A program made the translations under genes and the position numbers. 64,000 nucleotides of DNA, from contig OENT01000152.1 in NCBI GenBank assembly GCA_900239685.1, forward strand, positions 120,519 to 184,518, written 5' to 3'. Below, in pieces: positions 10,847 through 21,565 of the stretch (positions are counted from its first letter, which is position 1; every line of letters begins with the position of its first letter). The notes under the pieces are model-generated. The model did not search any database. It saw nothing but the letters and a program-made list of their open reading frames with translations, and was not told the DNA's origin. Source of the stretch: Rotaria macrura. Lineage: Eukaryota > Rotifera > Eurotatoria > Philodinida > Philodinidae.

Positions 10847-11385
10847 TCATGTTAAACATTTTCTTTTTTTTTAATCTAATTTGTTAAATTTTCTGTTTTC
10901 TTTAATCAAGAAGAAGGAATTTTGTGAAAAAAACGAAGACTATACAAATTCCGTCCATATTTGTGCTGGCCTAGCTCGCGTCGTCATTGTAAATAGACCC
11001 GTTTCGACAAGACTCTTAATTGATCATTTGCATTCTCAGCGACATAACAGTTTTCTAACCTGGATTAGAAAACTACCAATAAAATATTCAGAAATACATT
11101 ATTCGCGTTCGTCATTGTGACTTATTTTGCTATGAATGGCCCCGGAGAGATCGTACTACTCGACTTGAATACTAATCGCAGCTCCAACGATGGACTGATA
11201 ATGGATTAAACGCACTCTAAACTGAAATGTTGGTACCGACACTATGGGGTACTTAGAAATATCGCACTCAAAATGATTGTCCCAGAAGATTTATTCCGAC
11301 AACTGAATTCGATGGGAATTTATGCTGAATTTCCGAAAAACCAATGTAATGTTGGTTGTGGAATGACATTCAGCTCCTTATGATT
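10847..11385. other. 3' flank of the SelO gene and gene-free spacer
   Basis: AT-rich DNA after the SelO stop. It contains no convincing gene; the 79-codon frame at 10881-11120 resembles nothing and lacks a start context. Confidence 0.4.
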
Positions 11386-11880
11386 GGAATTCGATCGGGC
11401 TGGCTGTCGGAATCCGACCACATCCGCTATCGGGTTCCGAAAGACCCCTAATGATGTCATCAGGTACTAATTGGCACCCAAATAATAAATTACTATTTTC
11501 CAGGCAGATTCGTTACTCATGTCTCAACCAGGATTTCGTTGGTTAATCGGATCCGATCAGATCGAGTCGGGTCGGATCAGTCAAACCAATCTGGTGGGAT
11601 TCTGGGAAGCGAAAATACAAACGGATCTGGCGGAAGAAACTTATTTTATTTATTAGGTGCTAACTAGTACCTCAAGACATTCCCTAGAAGTGGCACAAAA
11701 GTCTATGTCAGATTCCGACAAAATCCTACAATAGAAATCGATAGATATCCAACAATAAGGCTCTAAGAGCCATCCCGTTTCCCGGAATCCGATCGAACTG
11801 CGTCGATTTGATAAAAATCCAATCGGATTCCGATAAGAAATCGATCGGATCCAATTGTCAAAATTAATCTCCTGGGTAGC
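11386..11880. repeat. Composite CGGATCC-type repeat with internal inverted repeat
   Basis: Several CGGAATCCGATCG/CGGATCCGATC words recur here as in 8852-9056. Within it, 11462-11490 (AGGTACTAATTGGCACC) is inverted at about 11645-11673 (GGTGCTAACTAGTACCT), two mismatches in 17, bounding about 210 bp. The right end (11840-11876) matches the right end of the element at 8852-9056. It is probably two related or nested MITE fragments. Confidence 0.5.
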
Positions 11881-13136
11881 TGTGAATAGTACTTTTCAAA
11901 ATACTTTATAGTTTGGCCTATTTCTAGCCACTTGAACATATTCTGAGTTATGCATGCTAACAACATATTCTTGCGTAAATCATTCGAACATCCAACTCTA
12001 CTCAGATGAATCCTTATTATCTGTTCGTTCTGATGTTACTCACCACATAGACGTACATGATAAGCGATTTAATTTTCGTTTTCACTCAAAAACATCTCAA
12101 CAAATATGAACTTTATTGTCTTGTCTCATTGTAACACATTGATTCTATCTTAGCATGAGTCAGTTTAAATAGTGCACAAGTTTATCTCGTTGATATATTT
12201 GAATTATGCAATCAACTGTTGCAGCTCATCATTGTTGTAAAAGTTGATGGATAACAGCTGTTGCAATTTTCACCATTCCTGATATAATGAGAGTTTGTGC
12301 ACATTAGCATAAATGTTACTCAACGTATGTAGACACCTTTTTGTACGTGGCAATAACTATTAAGATCGTTTTTTTTTGTTACAATAATTTTTACATGCAG
12401 TTTGGAGAGCAAAATTTGGAATACAGCTATAACCATCTATTCTAAAAATGACTGAAATAATACTTATCAACACCACAATCATAGAACTTATAGGTAGCAT
12501 TAGTTAACTGACTGACGGAGGATACGTTGTAAAATTGGCAAAGTTCACGCTCATAAATCATACAATTTATTAGTATTTGAAGAGTAACAGTCGTGAAAAG
12601 TTGGAATCTAGATCATTTAACTTGATTAGATGCTGATAAAATAAAAAATTGAAGAAATAAAATAAAGAAATAAAAACCGTCTACTTCCAGTCTGATTCTC
12701 TTATCACAGATGAACTAAACTGCAATATCCTTTATTCAACTTGATTTTCTACATTTCAGCATGAAAAAGCTTGTTATATTTCTTCTAGGAATTCAAAAGA
12801 AGCATCCAGGTGCGCAGCGCTGATCTGTAATATGTACATTCTGAGTGCCGTGTGTTGTTTGATGTGTTCGTGCTGCCCTAAGTCCGTCACAAGTTCCTTT
12901 TCCATGATCAGTTACACGAGGTGACGTCGAAATTAAAATTCTGAAATATGTCTATTGATATTTGTAAGACACGTAAAATATTTTAGTTGTGTATTATCTT
13001 TTAGTTCCATCAGAAGCACATTTGAGATGTTTTACGATTGGAGAAACAGTCTGGATAAAGCATAAATTGGTTTCTATTCTAGTTATGTGAAAAATTAACC
13101 GTCGCTTTCTTTTCGTTTCACAATTATAGTAAGAGA
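11881..13136. other. Gene-free spacer
   Basis: AT-rich sequence with stops in all frames. I see no splice-supported exon, repeat pair or RNA gene. Confidence 0.35.
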
Positions 13137-13904
13137 ATGACTTGGCTTGTGTTGTTGATTGTATTCACTTTATCAAATTTTCTTGTGGGTAAAAAGATTT
13201 TGATTATATGGATAAAGTGAACTTTGATAAAAATAATTTGCGTGAAATTTGATTCTTTGTTCAATATATAAATGAAAGGTCTTAGATTAGTTTCAATATA
13301 ACTATTTTTTAGTATTCTCTTTACTTGGAAAAAACGTTTTTGGATTGGATCAATAAAACACCATCGGTCTATTGCAGTGAACTTTTGATATCGCCACGCA
13401 AAAAATATCGTTTCTGCTATAGATGTTTGCGTGTAAGTATTTTCTTCGCTCATATGCACGTTTCGGAAGCTTAGAATTGGAAAGGCGTTGCAAAAAGAAA
13501 CGATATTTTGCTGAATAACTCTCCGTAAAATAGATGATTTTACCCATTTTCGTCTCTCTCTTCCTCCTTCCTTTCTCTTCAATTCTCTCTTCTTATGGTT
13601 GACCAATCGAACGATAGTATTTAGTCCTCTAAAAACAACAGCAGCAATCAGTAGACATGTCAATCATTTGGTCAAGGAATAAAAGATATGCTATCAAAAA
13701 TCAGATCTGTAGAGTATATTAAGTAAGCAGTTAATGACACGATCATGCGTAATTTTGTTATCTACGGTAATTATTTTTCAGAGACTATGGATATCCAAGT
13801 TGAAGAAATGCTATTACTCTCAGACTTATTCATGTATAAAAAGTATTAATTGCTTAAAATATTCCAGGAGTCAAGTGATTATGATTCATGGCAACCAAAG
13901 TTGA
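13137..13904 (+). CDS. Doubtful small secreted Cys-rich protein, 96 aa
   Basis: A three-exon model can be drawn: 13137-13184, 13313-13432 and 13782-13904. The first exon encodes MTWLVLLIVFTLSNFL, a convincing signal-peptide-like start. The next exons end at a strong donor (CGT|GTAAGT) and begin at a strong acceptor (TTATTTTTCAG), both in phase 0. The mature part is basic and has six to seven Cys (for example YRFCYRC and NCLKYS). The weak point is the first donor: the in-phase choice CTT|GTGGGT is poorer than CTTGTGG|GTAAAA, which would bring an early stop. It is therefore either a real small secreted peptide, a decaying one, or chance. No family is recognised, and nearby genes give no clue. 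Confidence 0.33.
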
Positions 13905-15868
13905 TCTCGTTCGCTCATATAATTCAAAAGCAAAGCCGTATTCACTATTGATATCGTGATGCATAGAACTCGATGTATTACTTGAGATTTAATATAATTA
14001 AATATGTACTCAAAAGTTTTTTCACAAAAATCAGTAGTCTATAACTACTGTAGCCTCATGGTTAAGGATACATGATACTATAAAACTTTGACAAATATCA
14101 AAATAGCATTTTCTCACATTCGATGTAGTCCTTGTTTCAATCATTTTAAAATGCTCTTTTTTGACCTAGCATCATCGAAAACCAAAATTTCTCCAATACT
14201 GATAGCCTACGTTGTAATTAACCCCACCCTCGCTGAATATAAAACATGATCGGCATGTTTTCTGTGTTCCTTATTCAAATTTATAAGTTTACGAAAGTCA
14301 ACACCAGAAATTTAGGTTGAAATCTTTATCAATTGCTCCCACTTGAAATGCATGAAACGGAGATTTTCAGACAACTTAAAAGTTACTCTCGATGTTTTCT
14401 CAGATATTTCCAGAAATAAAATTTAGCTTGACCAATTTAAGTATGGCGATGGTCGTGGACATGCCAAGATAAAACCGTACGGAAAGTGAAAGTTTCGGAG
14501 AAAATCACAAAATTTTATGAAAAACCTATTTTCTTTGAATGCATCTCTTCTTATTCCTAGTGCTCTATCTGTGGCAAACACTTCAGTTTGGTCGCGTTCA
14601 CCAATTTCGTGACAAAAACTCGGTCGAAAAACGAGAGTAGGGAGAAACTATAGGATTAAGAGAGACGAACAGTGATAAATGTTCTGTTTATTTGAACTAT
14701 AACTGTATAACGCAGAGATCAAGTACTAAACTTTGTCGAATAGCTGTTGAAAGAATATAACATAGGTTTATTGTCAATTAAGTAATCAAGCTCTACAATT
14801 GAACCATGATAGAAACATAAGCTACTGCTACTCTATTTTTGAAATACTGATACACAACATAAACTATCAGTACCGTAAAATGAGAATACTTCGATGGCAA
14901 CATGCTTTAGATTGTTTATATTTCACGTCTATTGAGTGTAGCAATAACTATATTTATGTGACCTGAAGATGATTAACATGTTTAGCATATAGTATGTATG
15001 ATCTTCAGTTTTAAGGTAAATCTTAAAAATAAACTGAATCGACCACTATCATAAAAGAAATCTTGTTCACTTTTCTGAAAGAAAGGGTTATGCCCTCCTT
15101 AAATATCTTGAAAGTTTGTTTGCTTTTTGCTTGTAAACCAATCAAATTTCAGTATGAGGTAAACTAATAAAAACTCAGCACCCGTTCATAGAAAACATTT
15201 GACCAAAGGTAATCGCGTCGAGGAAGTCCGATCCATGATCAGTTTTTTGGAATTTTTAGGGTTTAACTTTTTTAGAACCCACGAAGAAATTTTATGAAAG
15301 AAATAATATATTTTAAAGTTGGGTAAAAGATAATCGTAGGTCGGGGAGTGGGTACCACATCTGGAAGTTATGAGAGGGAATCAGTTTAATAATGAAATTG
15401 GTAGCCATAACTGTGAATCGTGTTATGTAGTAATGAAAATGCAGCATTCAAGTCTAGTGAAGTTAATTATTCAATCATAAAAGCCTTGGGCATCTAATTT
15501 TTCTGCGACACCAACGTTCCCACAAGGTATCACACATCCTCAGCATGAAGCGTTCTGTGTTTCAACTTCTCCGAACGCAGGCTGTTGGGTAAGGTACAAT
15601 TTCTACATCTTTGCACATCTATATGGAATGAGACGGCTATGTAAGAGTTTAAGGTATGAATATGAGTAAATAAATGAGACTGAGATCAAGTTTCATGAAG
15701 ATCTAAAGACTTTGAGAACGTCAAGTCCGGAGGGTATATGATTGAACACAAGCGAGCAACTGACGTCAGATTTGTGAATAGTAATTTATTCTGAGGAACG
15801 TTCCAGGATTCATCCTCCTCCTTCGCAACAGAAGGATTGTTCTCCTATTCTTTAGAGTCGTATACCTG
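13905..15868. other. Gene-free spacer
   Basis: About 2 kb of AT-rich DNA with no open frame above about 60 codons, no splice-supported exon and no evident repeat. I see nothing in it. Confidence 0.35.
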
Positions 15869-16670
15869 CCCTAATGAATGTACTGAATGAAGGGTACCTG
15901 AAAAAGTACCCTGCTACTAGTATGTCACAGGTACTTTTGGGTGCTTAAGTACCTTACAGTACTTTTAGGTACGTATAAGGTACTCGGGTGGGTACCCTGC
16001 TGCATAGCGTCTAGTAAGTGGGTACTTGAAGTTACTGATCAAATACTCGGCTGGGTACTATTGCGCAGTAAGTTTAGGTACCCTGCTGCCAAACCTGCAG
16101 TATGTTGATGATCGAACCTAACCTTCGACTTTTTTCATTTTTGCTTCTGTCAAAGCAAATTATAATTTTTTTTCGTTTTTATTTAATTTAATTTTTTCAA
16201 TTCTGAAAATTCAAGCGGGTCAAATTTCTCGATCTGATCGAGCTTGAGTTGATCAGATCTCCACCAGACCATATCAAGGTAGTCCTCTCTCGATTTATGA
16301 TCGAGATCGGCATTTTTCGACTATAATAAATAGTCAAGAAATAATCTAGAAAAGATTAGTATGAAAATATATTATTTTTTTATGTTTTGTCTAGTTGTTT
16401 ATATGGAGCTGTGTGTGCGAAAGAAAACGGTGAATGAACAGTCACTATACAGAACGCGCCAAATCAAGGATACCCTGTAGAGTTTTCCAAAGTAAAGTTA
16501 CAGGTGCAGGTACTCATACAAGTACCTGTTCAGTAAACATACTGATGTGAGTACCCAATGCAGTAACTAGATCAGTATAATCACTGAAAATTTTCGAAGT
16601 ACCCGTATCGGGTACCTTGCTGAGGCTTTCGCAGTACATGGGTACCCTGAACTCAGTAATTCCCCTAGGG
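15869..16670. mobile_element. Possible MITE rich in GGTACC
   Basis: Ends are imperfectly inverted: CCCTAATGAATGTACTGAAT and AAGGGTACC on the left against CCCTAGGGGAATTACTGAGT and CAGGGTACC on the complement of the right. Many GGTAC/AGTACC/GGGTACCCTG words crowd the two ends (15890-16085 and 16500-16660) around a plain AT-rich centre, a subterminal-repeat layout. I could not find a target duplication, so the superfamily is open. Confidence 0.5.
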
Positions 16671-17409
16671 TGAGGAGTCCTGTGATGCCTTGAATATCTT
16701 GTCTATTTTGTACTGCATATACTAATAAGTGAGGATTACTTGTAATTTTATAGCACGTAAATGCGATACTTGCACAGAAATTATGAAATAACATGATCAT
16801 TGATGGACATAATCAATGAAAAATTAAAAGCGTAATAAATACATCGCTGTATACGATTTAATTCAGCCTAAGATATATACACTCTTTTCAAAACAAGTAT
16901 AAAGCTCAACCTCTGAATATATGATTATTTTTACTTAATTCGCAATGAATGACCATTCTTTCAGAAAAAAGCCAGCAAATCTGAAGGATGAGCAGTACTT
17001 GTAGATAAGCCTTTAAATTTTCTCCGTTCATATTTCCCATGAATACTTAAAATAACAGAAAATATTTTTAATCTATGAATAGCATAGATTATTTAGTAAC
17101 CTATCTGAAAGCCAAAAAATTGTAAAAAGAAAGCGAGAAAAATATTTCGTGGTCTACTAAAATTACAAGCAAATCCTGTCGAAAATGAAATAGAATGGGC
17201 AATATACTGTTTAACATATGACAATACAGAAAATTTATGGATTCATATTCCTCTGGGTGCTGCTGCCGATGATATTTTTCTTCAGAAAATTGATACACGT
17301 GAAGGCATCAACATGTTTTAATCAAACAAGATGCTATTTGTATGTATTTAAAGTACAAATGAATGTATAAACTATATTTTCTGCATTTACAGCCTTATCA
17401 AGTCAATAC
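16671..17409. other. Gene-free spacer
   Basis: AT-rich, no supported gene or repeat. Confidence 0.35.
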
Positions 17410-17417
17410 CATTCAAC

Positions 17418-19128
17418 CAGAGCTCCGATTAGACTAGCGCAATCCGATCCCGTTCAATCTCATGAGACGAAATTACTTCTCGTAAATATCCCATGGAATG
17501 AGTTGGGACAAAACATGAATCCATGGAATGAGATGAAAGATCCGTCCCATGGGATATTCTATGGATTTTTCGATTATGATATTTTTGTATAAAAGATAAC
17601 GTTCGTAGACATTGACGAGAACGAATCTCATTTATCGTTCCTGGTTTCTATTGAGGGTTGTTCTTCGATCATCTATCCATTCCCGGATCATCATGATGAG
17701 TCCCTTGTGACAAAAATCTCATGCATCTCCAGCAATGTTAGACTTAAAAAAAAAGACATTCTGCAAGCTTCGGAAATTCCAAGCGCGTGAGTTCTGAATT
17801 TTTTACTGCTTCCAAAAATTCTCTAATATCCGAAATTTCCAATATCTCTAAAAACTTCGCTTGCAATGTACTGTGCATTTATCGCATTGACTGAAACTGG
17901 AAATTTCGGTAACTTCATTTTCCGGGACTCTATCTATACCTCTGAATCTGAATATGTAATCATCTATAGCTTCAAAATATTTTCTTGACCAAGAATTGCG
18001 ATTTCAAATGTCCTTGAATGTTGCTATGAATCAGAAAGGTAAGAAGTGAAATAAGAAACAGTCGGTTTCTTTTTAAGAATAATGTGGTGCTAAACCATTA
18101 CTGTTGTGCTAATTACGTTTTTAGTGTTGTCGAGGGTATAAGAAAATTAAGCTAATCCTTCTTCTATTTGTTAAAATAGATTGTATTTGAAAAGTGATAA
18201 AATAAAAGAGTTTTCAGCAATACGAAAACTTCGCAATATATTTGATAAGCAACCGAATTCTATGTTGCATGAAAATCCCATGGGACGAGATGGGATGGGA
18301 TTGTATTACTGTCAAATCCCATGGGATGGCATGGGACGAAAATATTTTAAAAGTGGTCTCATAGGATTAGAGATGTGCAGGGTGAGCTTTTCTCTTACCC
18401 TGTACCCTGATAAAGGAATTTTTCTGTACCCTTTGCTCTACCCTACCCTGCAAAAGTTTTAGATTTGTTTACCCGACTCTACATTGTAAATTTTACATTA
18501 TAATATTTTTATGGCTTGTTATTCTTATTTTTCCTTTCTCCACAGAACCACCAGCCATGCTTTAAGGTTCATCAAAATTACTCATTTTTTTGCATCTTAT
18601 GTAGTTTTTGATAATTTTTTGGACATATTTACAAATAAAAATCGTTGTAACAAAGCATGAATTCAAAGAAAACAATACAACAAATTAAATAACAAATGAA
18701 ATAAAATCGATTGTTTTCACCGACGTTCGAACTTATATCATTACTATATATGTACAGTATACTAATGCGTTTTTGTGATTGAATTACGTTTGGTTTATTT
18801 ATTCTACAAATTAGTAATGGTTAGGATATGCCGCTCGAAGTTAGTTACCTTCTTAACGACTGAGCTAAGAATACATTTACTTTAATTTTCATGATTTCTT
18901 TCTTTTTCTAACTCAACTTTAATTTATTGGATTTTTACTTCCACCATATTGTACTCCACCCCTCTGAATGCATACTCTGCACCCTACCCTAACCTGCTTA
19001 GTGTTACCCTGCACATCTCTACATGGGATGCGATGGATCGATTCTTAAACCGATGGGATGGGACGGATGAACGAAATTTGTACCATGGGACGAATTTCTC
19101 GTCCCACCACATTCCATTCGAAGCTCTG
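17418..19128. mobile_element. Outer non-autonomous hAT-like element, 1.7 kb, carrying a nested insertion
   Basis: Flanked by identical 8-bp direct repeats CATTCAAC (17410-17417 and 19129-19136). The left end begins CAGAGCTCCGA, and the complement of the right end begins CAGAGCTTCGA (10 of 11), a typical hAT terminus. Subterminal regions at both ends repeat the words CCCATGGGA and GGGATGGGA. There is no transposase frame. Between 18368 and 19021 it is interrupted by a second hAT-like element; removing that insertion leaves an outer element of about 1.05 kb. Confidence 0.82.
18368..19021. mobile_element. Nested non-autonomous hAT-like element, 654 bp
   Basis: Terminal inverted repeats TAGAGATGTGCAGGGT are perfect over 16 bp. 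Flanks are 8-bp direct repeats with one mismatch, CATAGGAT (18360-18367) and CATGGGAT (19022-19029). ACCCTG/TACCCTGC words are repeated near both ends. It has no coding frame. It lies inside the element 17418-19128 and so inserted later. Confidence 0.85.
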
Positions 19129-19136
19129 CATTCAAC

Positions 19137-20114
19137 ATTGTTGCCTATCACATATTTTAGTTATTCTTGAAATTACGCGAGTAGTCAATAACTAAAATTC
19201 AACACATACTTAAATGGCTAGTAAAAGTGACGATTATTTACCATGTTAAAAACATTTATGACTTAGAATCACATGCGTTATTTTGTTATATTTAACTAGA
19301 TTTTTGTAATCATCGTTGAGTTGTTGATTGCATGTGTATTGATGAAAAAAAATTCTTCTGAACCAACACGTTCAATTGTCCCAACAAGTAGGCTACAGGC
19401 ATCTATGGATGTTTCTGATAATGATGAGGATTGGATATTCTTTCTCTGACGGTATAAGCTATTCTATGATTTTGTACTAACGAAATGTGCTTGTTTATTT
19501 GTGACACTTATAGGAGTTAAATAAATTCAGATTATGATTGATCATTTTTTTCTCCTTATTAGTGTCGAATACGAGGATGGAACTAATCCTTTTTTCAATG
19601 TTACTAGTTTCAGCGAGTCAAAGAAAGCATCAGTGCCTAAAAGATTTTTTGTGCTATGAAAAGATAATACAAAAATATGTTGAAATTCGCATCGATTCTT
19701 TGTTCGAACGATGAAATATATTTTGATATTGAAAATTCGTCATAAATAGTAATCAAAATATCTGTGATTTTTTTTTGAAAAATACTTCATAATTATCCAA
19801 TTGAATATCTGACACACAACACATTTTGATTTCATCAATATAATCAACTGTATCGCAGAAAATGTGTTGATTTTTATCAAGACATCTATCAAACTATCGA
19901 ACATGACTTTATCGAAGTGAAATGTCATATATTTATGGCAGATACTTTGATTCACCTTTAAAAAGCGGTGCTTTTCTACCAAAAGTCGTCATCAAAATTT
20001 TAATCAATACATTCTTATATTTTTTATTTTTTATTGTCATACTAGATGCTTCGTAATGCCTGATAAGAAGAAAAGGACAATTGCGTAGAGAATATAAGAA
20101 ACATTACCGCAAGT
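19137..20114. other. Gene-free spacer upstream of the transporter
   Basis: AT-rich DNA that should include the promoter of the MFS gene. I see no other feature. Confidence 0.35.
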
Positions 20115-21464
20115 ATGTATTCGTTGTCAACATCAGTTGTTTCTCTTCATAGTCATATTGAATCTCATACTAATGAAAAGAATTCAGCAAAAACTTCTGA
20201 TAGAAAACCTTCTATCATCTATTTTTTTGCACTATTATATTCATTTTTATCGATGGGTTTCGGTACTGGACTTATCGGACCAACTTTACTTAAATATAGT
20301 GAACAAATAAAAACTCCATTAGATCGCATTGTTTATATATTATTTACACGTTCATTCGGCTTTTTAGTTGGTACTTTGGCAGGTGGATATTTTATCGATC
20401 GCTTTCCTCTATGTGGTCAAACATTTTTAACATTCGTAATTTTTACCATGTGTACAACAACAATGATCATTCCGTTTGTGTACCATCTGTTTCCAATGAT
20501 TATCATACATTTAATATGGAGTTTCACCGCCGGCATAGTTGATAATCAAGCTCAAATTTTAACTATACGTCACTATGAAAAAAGGAATGTCAATCCATAT
20601 TTACAAGCACTACATGGTGCATTTGGTATGGGAGCTTTTTTAGCACCATTGATTATTGCACCATTTCTACAAAAATCGAGTCCAATCGATCAATGGCATT
20701 ATGCATATTGGTTAATTGGACTTCTGCATGTACCCAATTTAATATGGGTTTTATTCTATGCAATACGCGATAAATTACGTTCAAAAGAAACTCCAGCCAT
20801 CAATGTTGAAAATAAAGAATTCATTGGAGAAAATATACAGCAAGAAATAATTGTAAAACTAGATGATCAAGTAAAATCATCTGGAAATTTTGTTCTGCTC
20901 GGTTTTATTACAGCCTTCATTTTTCTCTATGTTGGTGGTGAATCAGCTTTTGGTTCTTATATACATACGTATGCAAATCTAAAACTTGACTTCGAAAAAG
21001 ACGTAGCTGCGTATCTCAATTCAGTATTTTGGGCATCATTTACAATCAGTCGTTTTTCTGGTATTTTATTGTCATTAAAATTTTCTTCATCACAAATGCT
21101 TGTCTCAAATTTACTTGGTTGCATAGGTGCTATGACACTGCTATTGATTTTCAATAAATCTTCGTTAGTATTGTGGATCGGTTCAATTCTTTTCGGATTA
21201 TTCGTCGGATCTATATATGCTTCAGCGATCGCTTTTACAGACAGGCAAATCTCTTTAACTGGAAGAAGCATGTCAATTTTATCTGTTGGAGGTTCAGCCG
21301 GTGATGCAACTATTCCACTTCTTGTTGGCTATATGATTAATCCAGAACGATTAGGACCAATAGGATTGATTTTGATCTTATCTATTGTAGTCATTTTAGC
21401 ATCAGTATTATTTGGATGTACAGTTTTCTATGTCAAATTTCAGTCGAGAAAAAGAAAAAAATAG
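20115..21464 (+). CDS. Major facilitator superfamily transporter, MFSD4/NaGLT1-like
   Basis: A single uninterrupted exon of 449 aa with about twelve hydrophobic helices, beginning near residue 33 after a hydrophilic cytosolic N-terminus. After helix 2 comes GGYFIDRF (about residues 94-101), matching the MFS motif-A region. A polar loop at about 222-256 separates the two six-helix halves. The second half starts with FLYVGGESAFGSYIHTYA (about 274-291), which closely recalls the YVGGE-AYGSYI segment of MFSD4A/MFSD4B (the latter studied as a sodium-dependent glucose transporter). It ends in a basic tail (SRKRKK). The substrate cannot be read from sequence. The gene is convergent with ADI1, stops 102 bp apart. 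Family is confident, subfamily likely. Confidence 0.85.
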   Translation: MYSLSTSVVSLHSHIESHTNEKNSAKTSDRKPSIIYFFALLYSFLSMGFGTGLIGPTLLKYSEQIKTPLDRIVYILFTRSFGFLVGTLAGGYFIDRFPLCGQTFLTFVIFTMCTTTMIIPFVYHLFPMIIIHLIWSFTAGIVDNQAQILTIRHYEKRNVNPYLQALHGAFGMGAFLAPLIIAPFLQKSSPIDQWHYAYWLIGLLHVPNLIWVLFYAIRDKLRSKETPAINVENKEFIGENIQQEIIVKLDDQVKSSGNFVLLGFITAFIFLYVGGESAFGSYIHTYANLKLDFEKDVAAYLNSVFWASFTISRFSGILLSLKFSSSQMLVSNLLGCIGAMTLLLIFNKSSLVLWIGSILFGLFVGSIYASAIAFTDRQISLTGRSMSILSVGGSAGDATIPLLVGYMINPERLGPIGLILILSIVVILASVLFGCTVFYVKFQSRKRKK

Positions 21465-21565
21465 TGATGGATAATATATTTTTGATGAAAATAAAATGAA
21501 AAACACAAATGATTGTACTCCATAAAAAAAGATTAATTTAAATAAAATACTTCGATTGTGTCAAT

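Noticed and set aside
13124..13663. Leftward 179-codon open frame
   Set aside because: No family resemblance, no splice context, AT-driven composition, and it overlaps better-supported exon signals on the other strand.
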